From the NCBI RefSeq assembly GCF_004337985.1, contig NC_043744.1:1242730-1306729 (forward strand): a DNA stretch of 64,000 nt, read 5' to 3'. Under the pieces are notes generated by a model. It had not been told where the DNA came from. It searched no databases and saw only the letters and a list, made by a program, of their open reading frames with translations. Numbering within the stretch: position 1 is the stretch's first letter; each line of letters begins with the position of its first letter. This DNA comes from Pyricularia pennisetigena (taxonomy: Eukaryota > Ascomycota > Sordariomycetes > Magnaporthales > Pyriculariaceae). The translations under genes and the position numbers were made by a program. Shown piece by piece: positions 22,309 through 34,293 of this stretch.

Positions 22309-23851
22309 GGCTGTGGTTTTATGGTTGATTGGCTTGATTTCTTGTTTGATTTTTTTACCTGGTTTTGGCTTTCGATCTCTGATTCTCGTTGGGATCGGAT
22401 AAGGATCGGAGGGTATTGTGATGAATTAAATGCACCGTGGGCAATTAGTTTACTGGGACATTAACAGAGGTGGGTGACGTGACGAGTAGAGAAATGCCGC
22501 GGCAGGCAAGATAGCGAGGGATCCCTGCAACAACCTGAACAATTGACGGCAGCTCCAGTGCTCGCTTGCCCACTGTTACGACGTACTCGCTTCTCTGTTG
22601 GTTCGACGAGACCAAGGAAGAAGCGAAAACATCGACTCCAAGAACATGGAAGAGAAGGTCGGTTCCAGGGGTGTAAAAATGGATACGTGAGATCGCGTGG
22701 GGAGGGTAAATTAATAGCAGTTCGAGGATTAAGTCTTGTTTCCTCTCATGACTTTTTTTTTTTTTTTTTTTTTTTTTTTGGGCCCTTCTCACTCACTCAT
22801 TGACCTTTCAAACGTTCAGTTCTTACACAGTATTGGGACATAGCGGGGAACAGTGATCATGGTCCCTGTAGTCGGAACCAGTTGCCGGGGCTCTTACGTC
22901 ATTATAGAGGGTCTGTGTTGGGGGGGCACGAGTCAGTTTGTCTCGGTAACACAGCTAACCTGCGGATAAAAACCGTTGGATTATGGACAGAAAAACGGGC
23001 AAGACAAAAGAAGAAGAAAAAAAATTTGACAGAGGCATTGGAGAATTGGAGTTGGTAGTAGTAAATTCTTTGATTGGTTGATTAGTTATCGTCTGACCTA
23101 GCGCATAGGGCGGGCTTGGCTGCAAGAGGCACGCACACAGTTCCAACGTTGGAGAAAAGCAGATGATCAACCTGGAACAAACCTTACCGTGGATGGTGCA
23201 GTTGCTTACCGAGGGGATCCTGCGTCTGCAGATAACGAAGTCGGAAAGGGACAAATAGAATCAAAAAGGACAGCCTTCAGCCCTCCCCGCTTGATTTGTA
23301 GTTATCATGTTGCGTTGCTCACTATCCATCAATCTCTGCAATCTCCATCTCCTCTTGAGTCCTCATGATACGTCATAAAATAGTAGGTACCACTCAAGTC
23401 TCGGCTTGATTGCAAAAAACCGAGAAGCGTAAACGCGATTCATTCCCTCTCCCCTGCGGCATGATACCGCTGCTAGGAGCCCGCAAAAGCGGAGCAACCA
23501 CGTAAGGCGTTGATTCAGGTGGGACAGGGAGCTTATTGTGAATAGTTCCAACCGCCGGGATTTTTCTCCAATCAAGGCAGCTCGAGGCCAGCATTGTTTG
23601 GCCGCTTATACATAATTGCACCCTTCCCAACCGGACGGTTGAGGCTACATGTAAAAGATTGATCTTCTAGATAGCCAAGCTTCCCTCCCCACCTTTTTTT
23701 TTTTTTTTTTTCTGCGCTTCTTTTTTTTTTCAAGTCTTGGTCTTAAGACTCGTTCTTGACCTTCAACCTGCTTTCCTACCTCCTCCCTCCCTCTCTCTCA
23801 CTCACGCTTACATTCACACGCACGTAGTCAGTCCTACCATCAACATTCAAC
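22309..23851. promoter_or_regulatory. Shared divergent promoter region of the BADH and choline oxidase genes
   Basis: A 1.5-kb spacer separates the two divergent start codons. It holds a 27-T tract (22753-22779), another T-rich run (23694-23711) and a pyrimidine-rich 5' leader just before the choline oxidase ATG (CTCCCTCCCTCTCTCTCACT, ~23780-23799). Several GATA/TATC sequences are present, but these are too short to call as regulator sites. Co-regulation is inference from arrangement. Confidence 0.6.
22753..22779. repeat. Poly-T tract, 27 nt
   Basis: Homopolymer within the divergent BADH/choline oxidase promoter region. Confidence 0.9.
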
Positions 23852-25510
23852 ATGACGACCACGTATATCCCCGAGTCGGCAACCGACCAGTTCGACTATG
23901 TCATCGTCGGAGGTGGCACCGCCGGCTGCGTCATTGCCTCGCGACTTGCTGAGAACCTGCCGGACAAGAAGATCATCGTGGTCGAGGCCGGCCCTAGCGA
24001 CTTTATGGACGACAGGGTCCTCAAGCTGGACCAGTGGTTGGCCCTGCTGGGCGGCGAGCTGGACCACGACTACGGCACAACGGAGCAGCCCATGGGCAAC
24101 TCGTACATCCGCCACTCCCGCGCCAAGGTGCTCGGCGGCTGCTCATCGCACAATACTCTGATTTCCTTCAGGCCGTTCGAGTACGACATGAAGATCTGGG
24201 AGTCGTTTGGTGTACGCGGTTGGGACTTTGCTACCATGATGCGCATGATGAACAAACTGCGCAACACGGTCCAGCCCGTCCACGCCCGTCACCGCAACCA
24301 GCTCTGCCTGGACTGGATCGACTCGTGCAGCACCGCCATGAAGATCCCCGTCATCGAGGACTTCAACAAGGAGATCACCCAGACCGGCTCCCTCAAGCAG
24401 GGCGTCGGTTTCTTCAACGTGTCCTACAACCCCGACGACGGCCGCCGCTCGAGCGCCTCGGTCGCCTACATCCACCCCATCCTCCGCGGCGAGGAGCACC
24501 GCCCGAACCTCACCATCCTCACCAACGCCTGGGTCGACCGCATCAACGTCCGCGGCAGCGACGTGTCCGGCATCTCCCTCACGCTCCGCGACGGCTCCAA
24601 GCGGACCCTCAACGCCCGCGCCGAGACCATCCTGTCCGCCGGCGCCGTCGACACCCCGCGCCTGATGCTCCTGTCAGGTCTCGGACCCAAGGACCAGCTG
24701 ACGGCTCTCGGCATCCCCGTCGTCCGCGACATGCCAGGCGTCGGCGAGAACCTCATCGACCACCCCGAGAGCATCATCATGTGGGAGCTCAACAAGCCCG
24801 TGCCCAAGGGCCAGACCACCATGGACTCGGACGCCGGCATCTTCCTCCGCCGCGAGCCGCCCAACGCCGCCGGCAAGAAGGCGACGCCGACCAACCCCAA
24901 GGCCATCCCCGATGGCGACATCGCCGACGTCATGATGCACTGCTACCAGATCCCCTTCACGCTCAACACCGCGAGGCTCGGCTACCCGGAGCCGGCCGAC
25001 GGCTACGCCTTTTGCATGACGCCCAACATCCCGCGCCCGAGGTCCCGCGGCCGGCTGTACCTGACGTCGGCGGACCCCAAAGTCAAGCCGGCGCTCGACT
25101 TCCGCTACTTCACGGACCCGGAGGGCTACGACGCCGCGACGCTCGTGCACGGCATCAAGATGGCCCGCGAGGTGGCCAAGCAGGCGCCTTTCAGGGACTG
25201 GATCAAGGCCGAGGTGGCCCCGGGCCCCAAGGTCCAGACCGACGAGGAGATCAGCAAGTACGCGCGCAGCGTGGCGCACACCGTCTACCACCCTGCCGGC
25301 ACGACGCGCATGGGTGACGTCAAGAACGACCCCATGGCCGTCGTCGACTCGGACCTGCGCCTGCGCGGGCTCAACAAGATCCGCATCGCCGATGCCGGCG
25401 TCTTCCCCACCATCCCGACCATCAACCCCATGCTGACCGTGTTGGGCATCGGTGAGAGGTGCGCCGAGATGGTTGTTGCCGACGCCGCCAAGCCGCAGGC
25501 CAGGTTGTAG
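23852..25510 (+). CDS. Choline oxidase (GMC oxidoreductase)
   Basis: FAD enzyme oxidising choline to betaine aldehyde (and possibly on to betaine), releasing H2O2. Single exon, 552 aa. The ADP-binding motif is VIVGGGTAGCVIASRL at about 17-32, with VVEAGP closing the Rossmann element. AKVLGGCSSHNTLISF places His100 where choline oxidase His99 carries the covalent FAD; the neighbouring active-site Ser is Thr102 here. The catalytic pair is His480 (VYHPAGTTRMG) and Asn525 (TINPMLTVLGIGERC). The GMC signature SAGAVDTPRLMLLSG is present. The C-terminus ends ARL, a PTS1-like tripeptide. The divergent BADH partner supports the assignment over other GMC alcohol oxidases. Strong codon bias to G/C-ending codons suggests good expression. 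Confidence 0.93.
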   Translation: MTTTYIPESATDQFDYVIVGGGTAGCVIASRLAENLPDKKIIVVEAGPSDFMDDRVLKLDQWLALLGGELDHDYGTTEQPMGNSYIRHSRAKVLGGCSSHNTLISFRPFEYDMKIWESFGVRGWDFATMMRMMNKLRNTVQPVHARHRNQLCLDWIDSCSTAMKIPVIEDFNKEITQTGSLKQGVGFFNVSYNPDDGRRSSASVAYIHPILRGEEHRPNLTILTNAWVDRINVRGSDVSGISLTLRDGSKRTLNARAETILSAGAVDTPRLMLLSGLGPKDQLTALGIPVVRDMPGVGENLIDHPESIIMWELNKPVPKGQTTMDSDAGIFLRREPPNAAGKKATPTNPKAIPDGDIADVMMHCYQIPFTLNTARLGYPEPADGYAFCMTPNIPRPRSRGRLYLTSADPKVKPALDFRYFTDPEGYDAATLVHGIKMAREVAKQAPFRDWIKAEVAPGPKVQTDEEISKYARSVAHTVYHPAGTTRMGDVKNDPMAVVDSDLRLRGLNKIRIADAGVFPTIPTINPMLTVLGIGERCAEMVVADAAKPQARL

Positions 25511-26364
25511 AAGAATTGGGATAGATGGAGATATTAGACGCGAGATTTTTTGACCGAAAAAAAAAACTTGATGATGGTGCGATTTTGGAATTTTATGGCA
25601 TAACTGGAAGTTTGGGCGTTTGATATCCGGAAGCCGCTAGTTTTGAATACCTTTTTTTTTTCTCCTCTCGATATATATCTAGACATGTGTGTATAAGTCA
25701 ATGAATCCAATCATCTACGTCGACTGAGGGAGGGTTGTGTCCTGCTCATCGTGTCGAGGATTTCCGTCACCAAGCCTCACACGACTTTGCATTGGTGGAG
25801 GTTAAAATCAGAGTGCTAAAGAAAAGAAGGCGCTGCCGCTAACTGCGTGCCGCCTCAACCGCCTAATTCGACTACCGACTGCTAGTAGGCGCGTTTGACG
25901 TCTGATGGTCAGGTCAGACGACTGAGCGCTAAATCTGCGCGTGGTAGCCAAGCTTACCAATGAAAAAAAAAAAAAAAAAAAAAGAATTCCCATTAAAATA
26001 GGAGTACAAGGTATCAAAGACCACGGTGAGTGTTCTTTGTGTTCTTTGTCTTCAGACTAACGTGTTTACCTTACCAACTAATCTAGCGCCGCATTCCTAC
26101 ATGTACCAAACATGCTGAACTCCAAAGATCCTGCCATCGTGTGCTTCCAAACAAACGATGCACAGTAGCGATCCACCTCAAAAGCGGAGACCATCCGATC
26201 TCCGAGCTCACCCGTGATTTGCCAATGTCGCTGACGTAATCTCAGCGATGATCAAAGATGCCGACAAAAACCCAGACAAACCACAAGCGATCGAAGACGC
26301 CATCCGTCTATTTGTCTGTAACAAGATCACCACTCAAAAACACCACACAAAGAACATCCCGATC
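25511..26364. other. Intergenic region
   Basis: 3' flank of the choline oxidase gene and promoter of the next gene. It contains a 21-A tract (25963-25983). No gene is supported. Confidence 0.6.
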
Positions 26365-27130
26365 ATGGCCTTTTCACGTACCCTCATCCCCGCCGGCCGG
26401 GCAGTCCTGACCAGGGCCACCGCCAACATGGTCCCGCGCCAGTTTGCAGCGCAGTCGCTGCGTCGGTACGCGTCAATCGGGGACTCGCAACCGCCGCGCT
26501 CGCCCTTCGACGGCGACGACAAGGAAAAGGCCGACCTAGTGAATAAGCTCAGGTCCGACCCGTGGGTCAAGGAGGCGACGGGCAAGATTGCGCAGAACCC
26601 GGAGGCGGTCAAGGCTATTATGGAGTTTGAGCAGATTCTCAAGGCCAAGGGTGGGTTTCTTTCTTTCTTTTGTTTTTTTCCTCTCGTCTTCCGGAGGACT
26701 TGAAGACAGTCAATCGATTTTGCTGACATTTCCACCGTAGGCTTTGACTTTCGTGCTGGCCAGCAGCCGTCCAAGCTGCAGATGATGAAGCTCATGCTTG
26801 ACAAGGACTTCAGACAGGCGATGCTCAAGGTCAGTACAAACATGCCTCACATTGCTTGATTCTTAGATTCTTAACCGGCTACCCAAAATCTTTTCTTGCA
26901 TCTGCCGGAAATGATGGTGAGAATGGTTTACTAACGACTTTTCTGATACAGCTTGCTGAGGAGATGCAGAAAGCGGGAATAGATGGAAACAGCCCGCAAA
27001 TGAAGGTTAGTGTATCTGATTAGTACCAGCATGTTGGGTTCTTTTTTTGAAGTGATGCGCAAGAGACGACTACTAATGCGAAATCGACTTGAGTTAGGAG
27101 ATGATGAAGCGCATGGGCCTGGGCCAATAA
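26365..27130 (+). CDS. Small conserved-type mitochondrial protein of unknown function
   Basis: Four exons: 26365-26650, 26741-26829, 26952-27005 and 27098-27130, giving 153 aa. The N-terminus (MAFSRTLIPAGRAVLTRA, ending around LRRYAS) is Arg-rich and lacks acidic residues, a typical mitochondrial presequence. The rest is acidic-helical: DKEKADLVNKLRSDPWVKEA, NPEAVKAIMEFEQILKAKG, then a Met/Lys-rich tail (KLQMMKLMLDKDFRQAM; EMMKRMGLGQ). Introns are 90, 122 and 92 bp with TACTAAT- or ACTAACG-like branch points close to the acceptors, and all junctions keep frame. An upstream in-frame ATG at 26248 was not used because it would bury the presequence. I do not recognise a characterised family; similar short proteins occur in ascomycetes. 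Confidence 0.75.
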
Positions 27131-30100
27131 AGCTACCTTCAAATGTCTTTAATATGTAATAATATATAGCAAAATTGAAATAAAGTGATACTAGCACTCT
27201 ACCCTCTTGCTTTATTCTTCAGGCTTCCCCCTTTTCTTTCTGCTTAACACCATGCCTTCGGATTGGTGGGCTTTTGACCCTCAACAGGGCATAATCTAGG
27301 TAGCGCCTGAACCTGAACTCTAGGAAGAAAGCAAGAGAATTGATTCCCGGAGACGTGATCACTGATAGTAATGCTAATTGCCGAGCTTGTATTGCGTCTT
27401 CCGCATTTTTTCAGTGTTTAGCAACCTTGTATCGAATAGGATGCTAATCAGTTGGCTCCGTCGCGCTAAGCTTGTTATTGTATAGCCAAGAGGTCAAGGG
27501 GCATGCCTTGATCCGTATGTTGCATGCAGGAGTCGATAGATCATCATGTCGTATAGCTTGGACACGAGCGTCACCTTCTATCCAAAAGTCAAAGACCGAG
27601 ATCGATTGACGGCAGAAAATACGATCCCCTATGCAACCATTGCAATGTATCTACTTGGACCGGCTGAAACTCCGGACGCCATGGTAGAAACAAACCCCCA
27701 TGTAATTCTAATCCTGTAATGGTGTGATCTTATATCCAACCATGGCATTTCCCGAGTTTTCCCCCAGTGGCAAGTATCCAAGGGTCATGCTCATGTCCGC
27801 GTTCTTACGGTTACCGACTGGGGTAGTTGAGGCAAATATAGAGAGAGCCTGTCTTAGCAGGCGCTACGCCGCTCAGAGACGAGGCAGTTTTGACAGTGTA
27901 TTTGGAGGGAGTGCGGAAATGAGACGGAGGGAGAAGTTAGCGGGCTTATTGATGAAAATCGCGATAACAAGGTTACTGAATGGCGGCGAAGATGTTTTGT
28001 GCATTTGCATGATTTGCATCCAGGCCACCCCCGGTCATGGCCTTGTAGTCCTTGACGACAACGTTGAAGCAGTCTCGCGACCCATAATATCATCGAACGT
28101 CGCGTAGTCGTATCTCGCAGTACCAAGAGGAGACTGGTCCTCGCACTCTGTTTTTGTCGCAAGGATCACCAGCCGTGTCCCTCACTAGATCTAGTACAAA
28201 ATGTGCTCTACTGTGAAAAAAGTTCCATGCCTACCTGGTACCTCGGAAATCCACGAATCTTGATAGGCTAGTCCAAGATCGCCAGCGTAGTTGTATTTCC
28301 TCCGTTACAGAGGGTGCCTTGACTTTGAGTACAGAATCGCGCCCGTGCACTTTTTATTGCTTGTGGAAGGTGTCGTAAGCAGAAACGGGGGTGTCATAAT
28401 GTCATTCCGCTGGCTGGACTTGACGGTATCTGAATTGGACATTCGTCTCCATAATTTGAGCGGGATGTGAAACGAGCATCAAGGAGGACCGTGAGGGGAA
28501 GCGGAAACATTCAAGGAAACAGAACCCAATATTTACAAAGTCGTACCAATTCTTGCAGAGAGCATTGCTGTGGATCATTGAATAACCAGATAGTTAAGCC
28601 AAGTTGCCTAGGGTACCTATCTCCAGGATTGTTCAGTTGGTATGATTGGTGTATCGGTCCAGTCTTTTCATCACCATCGTGATTAAAACTGATTATTTGA
28701 AACATGATAGAACCAAGCTTTCATTTTACCTACATTTTTTGACCTACTGCTACTCACTTCTCTTCAAACCACCTAGCTCTGCTCGTCATCAAATGTGTTA
28801 GAAGGTATTCTAATTCCAATTTTGTACAATGGTAGTACAACAAGTTGACCATGTCGTTATTGATTGAGGAGTAATAAGATCACAGTTACGAAGTAATATA
28901 TTCTATTTCTTGGATCTAATGTACTCGATTTCTTGGAGAATGCACCAGCTCAGATTCCACTACTATGTCCGCCCAAGAGAGATCGATGATCAAATCACGG
29001 TCCCGTCTACCTTTACCAGTGGCATGATTGGAAGTTGTCCTACATTTGCGACCGCGGTGATTGGTTCGACTTTGTCTATGAGATTCCTATTGGTGGTACA
29101 AAGGAACTATCCGAGATGTGCAGGTTGTTGGCTGTGTCATGGGCCTTGTTAGCTTGGATGGATACCAAGCTCTGCCGGTTTTTCAATCAGCTCTTTTTGC
29201 AAGAAATATAGAGAAAGGAGTTTGGAACCGACGCCGCCATATTGCAATTATAAAACAGTTTTACGGAATAACAACTGACAGAGGTATCAGAGATAAACGA
29301 ACCCTATCAGCCCATTTGATAATGCATGGCCAATGTCATGTTGTTAACGACCCTAAGCTGCCCTTTTCGTTCCGGGCAATGTGATAGCACTGCGGACCCC
29401 TTAAAGTAAAATGACGCTTATTGGAATCTCTGCCAGAAAGAAGCACTTCCTTCTCCATGAATACAAAGAACCGAACAGTATCAAATCACATGAGAGTGTT
29501 TGTTCATGGCAGGATGCCGGAATCCAATCTTTATCGAGAAATCTCTTTTCCTCTAGTCCCAGTGGCTTTAATCTTCCACTTATGTTCCCCTAGCCCGCGG
29601 GTCAGGCAGCACTCAAACAACGACTCATCTCTAGACTCGTCTAGTTTTATCAAGTTCTTGTCCGTCGTCTTATTAGATACACAGGCTGAAATCTAAAGCT
29701 GTAGAACACAGGCTCTCCTCGTTACTGAGATCCCGACTGTCTTTGTTGCCTAGTAGGCACATCAAACAGTATTTTAATCATCCAGTGGCCTTGTAACTGT
29801 TTTCCCTCTGTCGATCCGCAATGAAGAAAGCGGACATCATCACAACAAAAAGAATATAGTAACGGTATTTCCACAAGTTCTCCCTGAAGACCCATGGCCG
29901 AAACGGCCACAGTTTATCGACCACCTTCTCGAAACCCAGCTGGCCTATCCACCCTTGTAGAATATGTATACATTGACTTTATTGCATAAATCCCAAGTTT
30001 CAAAGCTCTCTACCAAAACCTGCCTCTATTTTCCTGGTGAAACTTGGATTCACCCGACTTGAAGTCTGTACTCTGTACATTAGAAATTCATATCCCTTCT

Positions 30101-33100
30101 CCAACTTTTGTTTTTCACCTTGGGCAACTTTCCAATTACAGTCGCCGTCTGTTTTAACAACCAAGGGTATAGAGTTAAATCTTCCACCTCCATAAGAAAG
30201 GTGATGCCTGGGGCTGGGACGGCCTGTAGTCTCTCCCCATACCGTTTGAGTGGACGACCATTTGCGGATTTGTGCGTCGCACCCTACTGTAGTTTGAAAT
30301 TCCAATAAGCGGCACCTTCGAGAAAGTACTATGGTGGTAGGGCTAGAAACTCTCCCCCAACAGTGGTGGCAAATCTGCAACCATGGGGGACTTTGATTTT
30401 TTCTTCCGTTTTTGGTAACAAATTTTACTATGTAATAAGACAAAAAAACTCGCGCGTTTTCATTGCGCTTTGCTAACATGTTTAATTGTAATAGTGTTTT
30501 TGATTAGCTTGTGTGAATAATATTACAATTGGGATGAACTATTGTGTTACAATAATAATCAAAATACAATTTCAATTATAATTTTGAGTTTCAAAATGGT
30601 TAAATCAGTTAACACATATTAAATAGCTAAAGTATCTGCACAAAAGTGCGCGACGTATCTGAGGGCCGGATGCACCACAATTTAGGTTGCATGTCGGAAG
30701 TTGTATTGACAAATGCATTGTAACAGGAGGGCTTTAAGCTTGTTCCCACAGTAAGTCCCGCCTTCTGGTAACTTATTGCCCCATTGTGAAGCCATGGCAC
30801 CAGCTGAGAATAAATGCAGGGAAAAGGTGCCTATGCTCAACAGCTTACAAAGTTGCATTACTTGATAATTAAGGAGATATATATATATATATATATATTT
30901 TTAGGAATGAAAAATGAGCATGCGGTGTTTGGAGCAGCTTTATAGCCTAGCAAGTAATTGACTACATAAGGAGTGGGGCATGTACGGTGATCGAAGGATT
31001 TGGACGAATTATCAATTGGTTAGATTCAGGTGCAACTTGCAACACGAATTGGTACGTGTGACTAAAACCATGCAAACAAACTTGATACTGTGTGATTACC
31101 ACAAGTACAATTGCTATGCCTATGTTGTCATAATCAATAATTTAATTCTATAATTAACCCAACTTTTAGTGTCTATAACGTTCAGTGTTGTGAATTCGTA
31201 TTCATTTGACATTTATGCGTTCATTAATTCCTGGTATGTAAATGCATGGATCCCTCGCTAGCAAGATTGACCCGCGGCCAGTCGCTTAACCGGCGGCCAC
31301 CTATAATACGATTAAAAGCTAGGTTATACGTCGAGCGTTTCCGCATAGTGCTTCATTCTCCAACTCCTTGGGACGCATCTGGAAACTAATGCTTGACCTG
31401 CAACAATACATTCAATGTTACAGGCTGAAATTGCTTGGAATCAAGGCGGTCGTCGCACCAAGTGGTCATAACCTTTCGAATAGTGATTTTGGATCCGGGC
31501 CCCGAATCATTGCGAACACGTAAATTTCCAGATCTACAGCACATCCACTGCAAGCATGTCAGCCCACATCCTGGATCCATGGCATATCAGGCACAAGAGC
31601 CACCTCTTACATAAACAAGGCAACGGCTTGTGTCAAGCCTTTGAGCCGATTTTTTCGGTGAACAAATCCATTTTGCACAGTTGAAAAATTCCATCTGACA
31701 ATACAGAAAGAGTCATTTGTTTCATGTTCACCTTACAAATTGGAGAATGCCATGAGCAAGCTACTAGCCCGGAACTTCGTAAGCAGTCCCCCGATTCCAG
31801 GCACGACTGTCGTTGCAGATCTTATCGTGCAGTTGACATTGTCAATCTCGGTGGGCAAAACTTGCCCACGATGACCACATAATCCTCGTTGTGCGGGAAC
31901 ACGCATTCGCTTGATACCTAACACTTGACGGTTCTTCTGGTCATGCCCCTGAAGTCGGGGACATTGGCAGAGATACAGAAAAGTCTTGGTTGGACGTGAA
32001 TTGTCTGTAATCGGGGGTTGCCAGCCTGGTGGACTTGACCATTAGTAAATCGGCAACGCCGATCGATGAGTTGTGGCCGCGATGCTGGAGAACATGGTAT
32101 ACCATGCTTCCTTAGCCGCTTATTAGAAGGCTACATCTATTCAGACTTTCTTTTCTCGTATTTCTGCCTACTGGAAAAGCTCAATCGTCTAGTCAGGACA
32201 GTTGACTCCAAGTCAGGCGATGACTGAGGCGATTTCATCATATGGGTGCTATATAGCCTTGGATCCCCTCCCTACCCCGCAGTCCTTTGCGCTCGCTCGC
32301 TCGAGTCAGTATAGCTTGCACCACCATGATGGGTGACTGTATCCACTGTTCGGAGATGAGGCTGTGAAGCTGCATGATAGCCAATTTACACGACCGAAGT
32401 CGAATCGGCGTGCCACGTCATCAGCAACAATCGCCCTACAGAACGTATGGAAAAAGATTTGCATCCCCTGACTCTGAAGTTAGGGCAGCAGGCGGCTACC
32501 GACGAAAGGCCACCGCCGAGAGGATGTTGTCCTTGCTGCTCAGTCCGGCGCCGATGGTCAACAAGCTAGCTGGCTGGCCGGGGACCGGATGAGCTGAACG
32601 CACTGGCGAAAGACAAAGTCGACACTGCCGTAACTGCATCCAAAGATGAGCGCTTACACTACTGCTTCAACATTTGGAAGAGTTGGTCATGACTCAAGTG
32701 TCGCATGACGGCAATCATAAGGGATTCCCACTCGGAGTTTATTTTTGTTACATGATCAATGTTTAATTTCAAAAATAGTACCGGCAGTTGAGAACAAGCA
32801 AATACACGAGGTTGAAAATAACAATCTAATTTTAACTTATGTTATCATATGAGCCAAATCCACAGCCTGTTCAAAATGCATCTTGTTTTGTACCGAAGGA
32901 CAGAAACCAGTCAGTTAGCGTAAGACTGCACGAGTGACACTGTTTTTGATGGGTGCTGCGGCGCGTACGAGGCATGCTAGCAGGTGGAGAAATGTAGATT
33001 GAATAATTTATTTATAGCTTTATCAGTTGCATTGAACACAAAAGACTGACAAAATAAGTTTCTGCTCTACGGGTTGCCTGTGAAGCCGGCGAATAGGTAA

Positions 33101-33382
33101 ATGCGAAATAATGCATTGTTTAATTATATGGGAACTTGACATTAAATATCAGCGTAAACACCATGGCAAACTCCATGGATGGATGCCTGCGCGCGGATAA
33201 ACGACGTGCCAATAACAAAATAGAAATCAAAGCAAATCAAACAAGACTTTCCAAACATCGTACGAGCGGAAGAAGGGCGACTGTTGTATCAACAGCAGAT
33301 TTGAGAAACTTGGCACAAGTACCAAACAAAAACATAGCAACAGGATAGCACTCGTGACTCCCCTCAATCTAGCTGAAGGCGT
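27131..33382. other. 6-kb gene-poor, partly AT-rich accessory region
   Basis: No complete gene can be supported. Composition turns AT-rich in places (for example 30480-31200), with a (TA)n run at about 30876-30897. Only short disrupted frames are seen. One exon-like minus-strand stretch (31917-31822) is bounded by TTAG and encodes ECVFPHNEDYVVIVGKFC before a stop. The 3' UTR of the secreted-protein gene lies at the right end. It looks like a decayed or repeat-rich compartment, but no transposon ends were found in this part. Confidence 0.5.
30876..30897. repeat. TA dinucleotide microsatellite
   Basis: About eleven uninterrupted TA units followed by a T run, in the AT-rich compartment. Confidence 0.85.
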
Positions 33383-33869
33383 TTAGGGAGCGATAGTGCA
33401 CTCTCCTGTCTGCCCAACCTTTGGATAGGTTGCGCGACAGCAGGCGTCGAACCCTTTTGAAGCATCGGCAACCTGGGTGATCAGTTAGCGCTGGTTTGGT
33501 TTAATGCACAAACTTGCCGGCCAAGCGGCAGGGTCGGTACCGTTGAGGTACTTAATTGCGCCATATACTTACAGTCAGTTGGTCCCAACCACTAGTGCCG
33601 GTATAATCGCATTTGCCGTTGGCGAAAGACCCCGCCAGGATCTTTGTACCAAAGGTAGTGGTAGGGCAGCACGCGCTTGTGACTTGATCGATTTGTGATT
33701 GCACCTCCGAACGACCGACACATCGGCAAGTGTTCTGTAGATAAACATGTTAAAAAATCGTGTAACGACGACGGGAGTTTTTATCACTGATCAAGGAGAT
33801 AGATACCTTGGCGTAAATGCTGGTAACATGGGCGCAAAAGGCCATGAGGGTAAGGGCGAACCACTTCAT
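33383..33869 (-). CDS. Small cysteine-rich secreted protein, effector-like
   Basis: Visible only after splicing: minus-strand exons 33869-33807, 33734-33573 and 33472-33383 give 104 aa. Residues 1-20 (MKWFALTLMAFCAHVTSIYA) are a clear signal peptide. The mature ~84 aa hold eight Cys in the order C-x-C...CC...C...CC...C (NTCRCV, SACCPT, GKCDY, DACCRA, GECTI), consistent with four disulphides. The order differs from hydrophobins, which have C-CC-C-C-CC-C. Introns (72 and 100 bp) start GTATCT and GTAAGT and end TACAG and CCCAG, the second with a perfect GCTAAC branch point; both junctions are phase 0. A TATA-like box lies ~140 bp upstream. It sits alone in AT-rich sequence 425 bp from a solo LTR. 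A role in host interaction is inference. Confidence 0.82.
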
Positions 33870-34005
33870 TGCAATAATAATTAGTTAAGAAAAATATGGT
33901 ATAAAGATAAAGAAGTTTTGTCTTGGGAGGCTGGATGTGATAAGGAAACTGGGTTGTGGACGATAAGGAGGAAAAAGATGTGCCGTTGAATGGACAGAAT
34001 GCTAG

Positions 34006-34015
34006 CCTTATATCA
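34006..34015 (-). promoter_or_regulatory. TATA-like box of the cysteine-rich secreted protein gene
   Basis: TGATATAAGG on the minus strand, about 140 bp upstream of the ATG at 33869, followed by a pyrimidine-rich leader. A candidate core promoter element. Confidence 0.5.
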
Positions 34016-34293
34016 TGATCAAATAGCTGTGGTTACATACCCAAGCAGATCGACAACAGTGTCTAATACGAGCGTTGAAAAGAAGATTTATTTTTAGAGT
34101 GCCTTAGAAGGTATGAGGCCTAAAAATTTCCGATGGGGTACGTAAGTCCATGTAAGTCAGTGAAATAGCTGACGCATGATCTTATAACAACATCATGGGT
34201 AGTTCGTATCGATTCTTAGAATAAAAGACGGAACCTAGGCAGATCAAATTGGCCGAATATAATTAGCGATAAATAAGCTTGGGATTAACCCAT

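Noticed and set aside
20785..22464. Long plus-strand frame (559 codons) across the BADH gene
   Set aside because: Antisense shadow of a GC-rich gene with strong third-position bias; no domain.
24034..25317. Long plus-strand frame (427 codons) in the choline oxidase gene
   Set aside because: Out-of-frame shadow, Arg/Pro/His-rich with no motifs.
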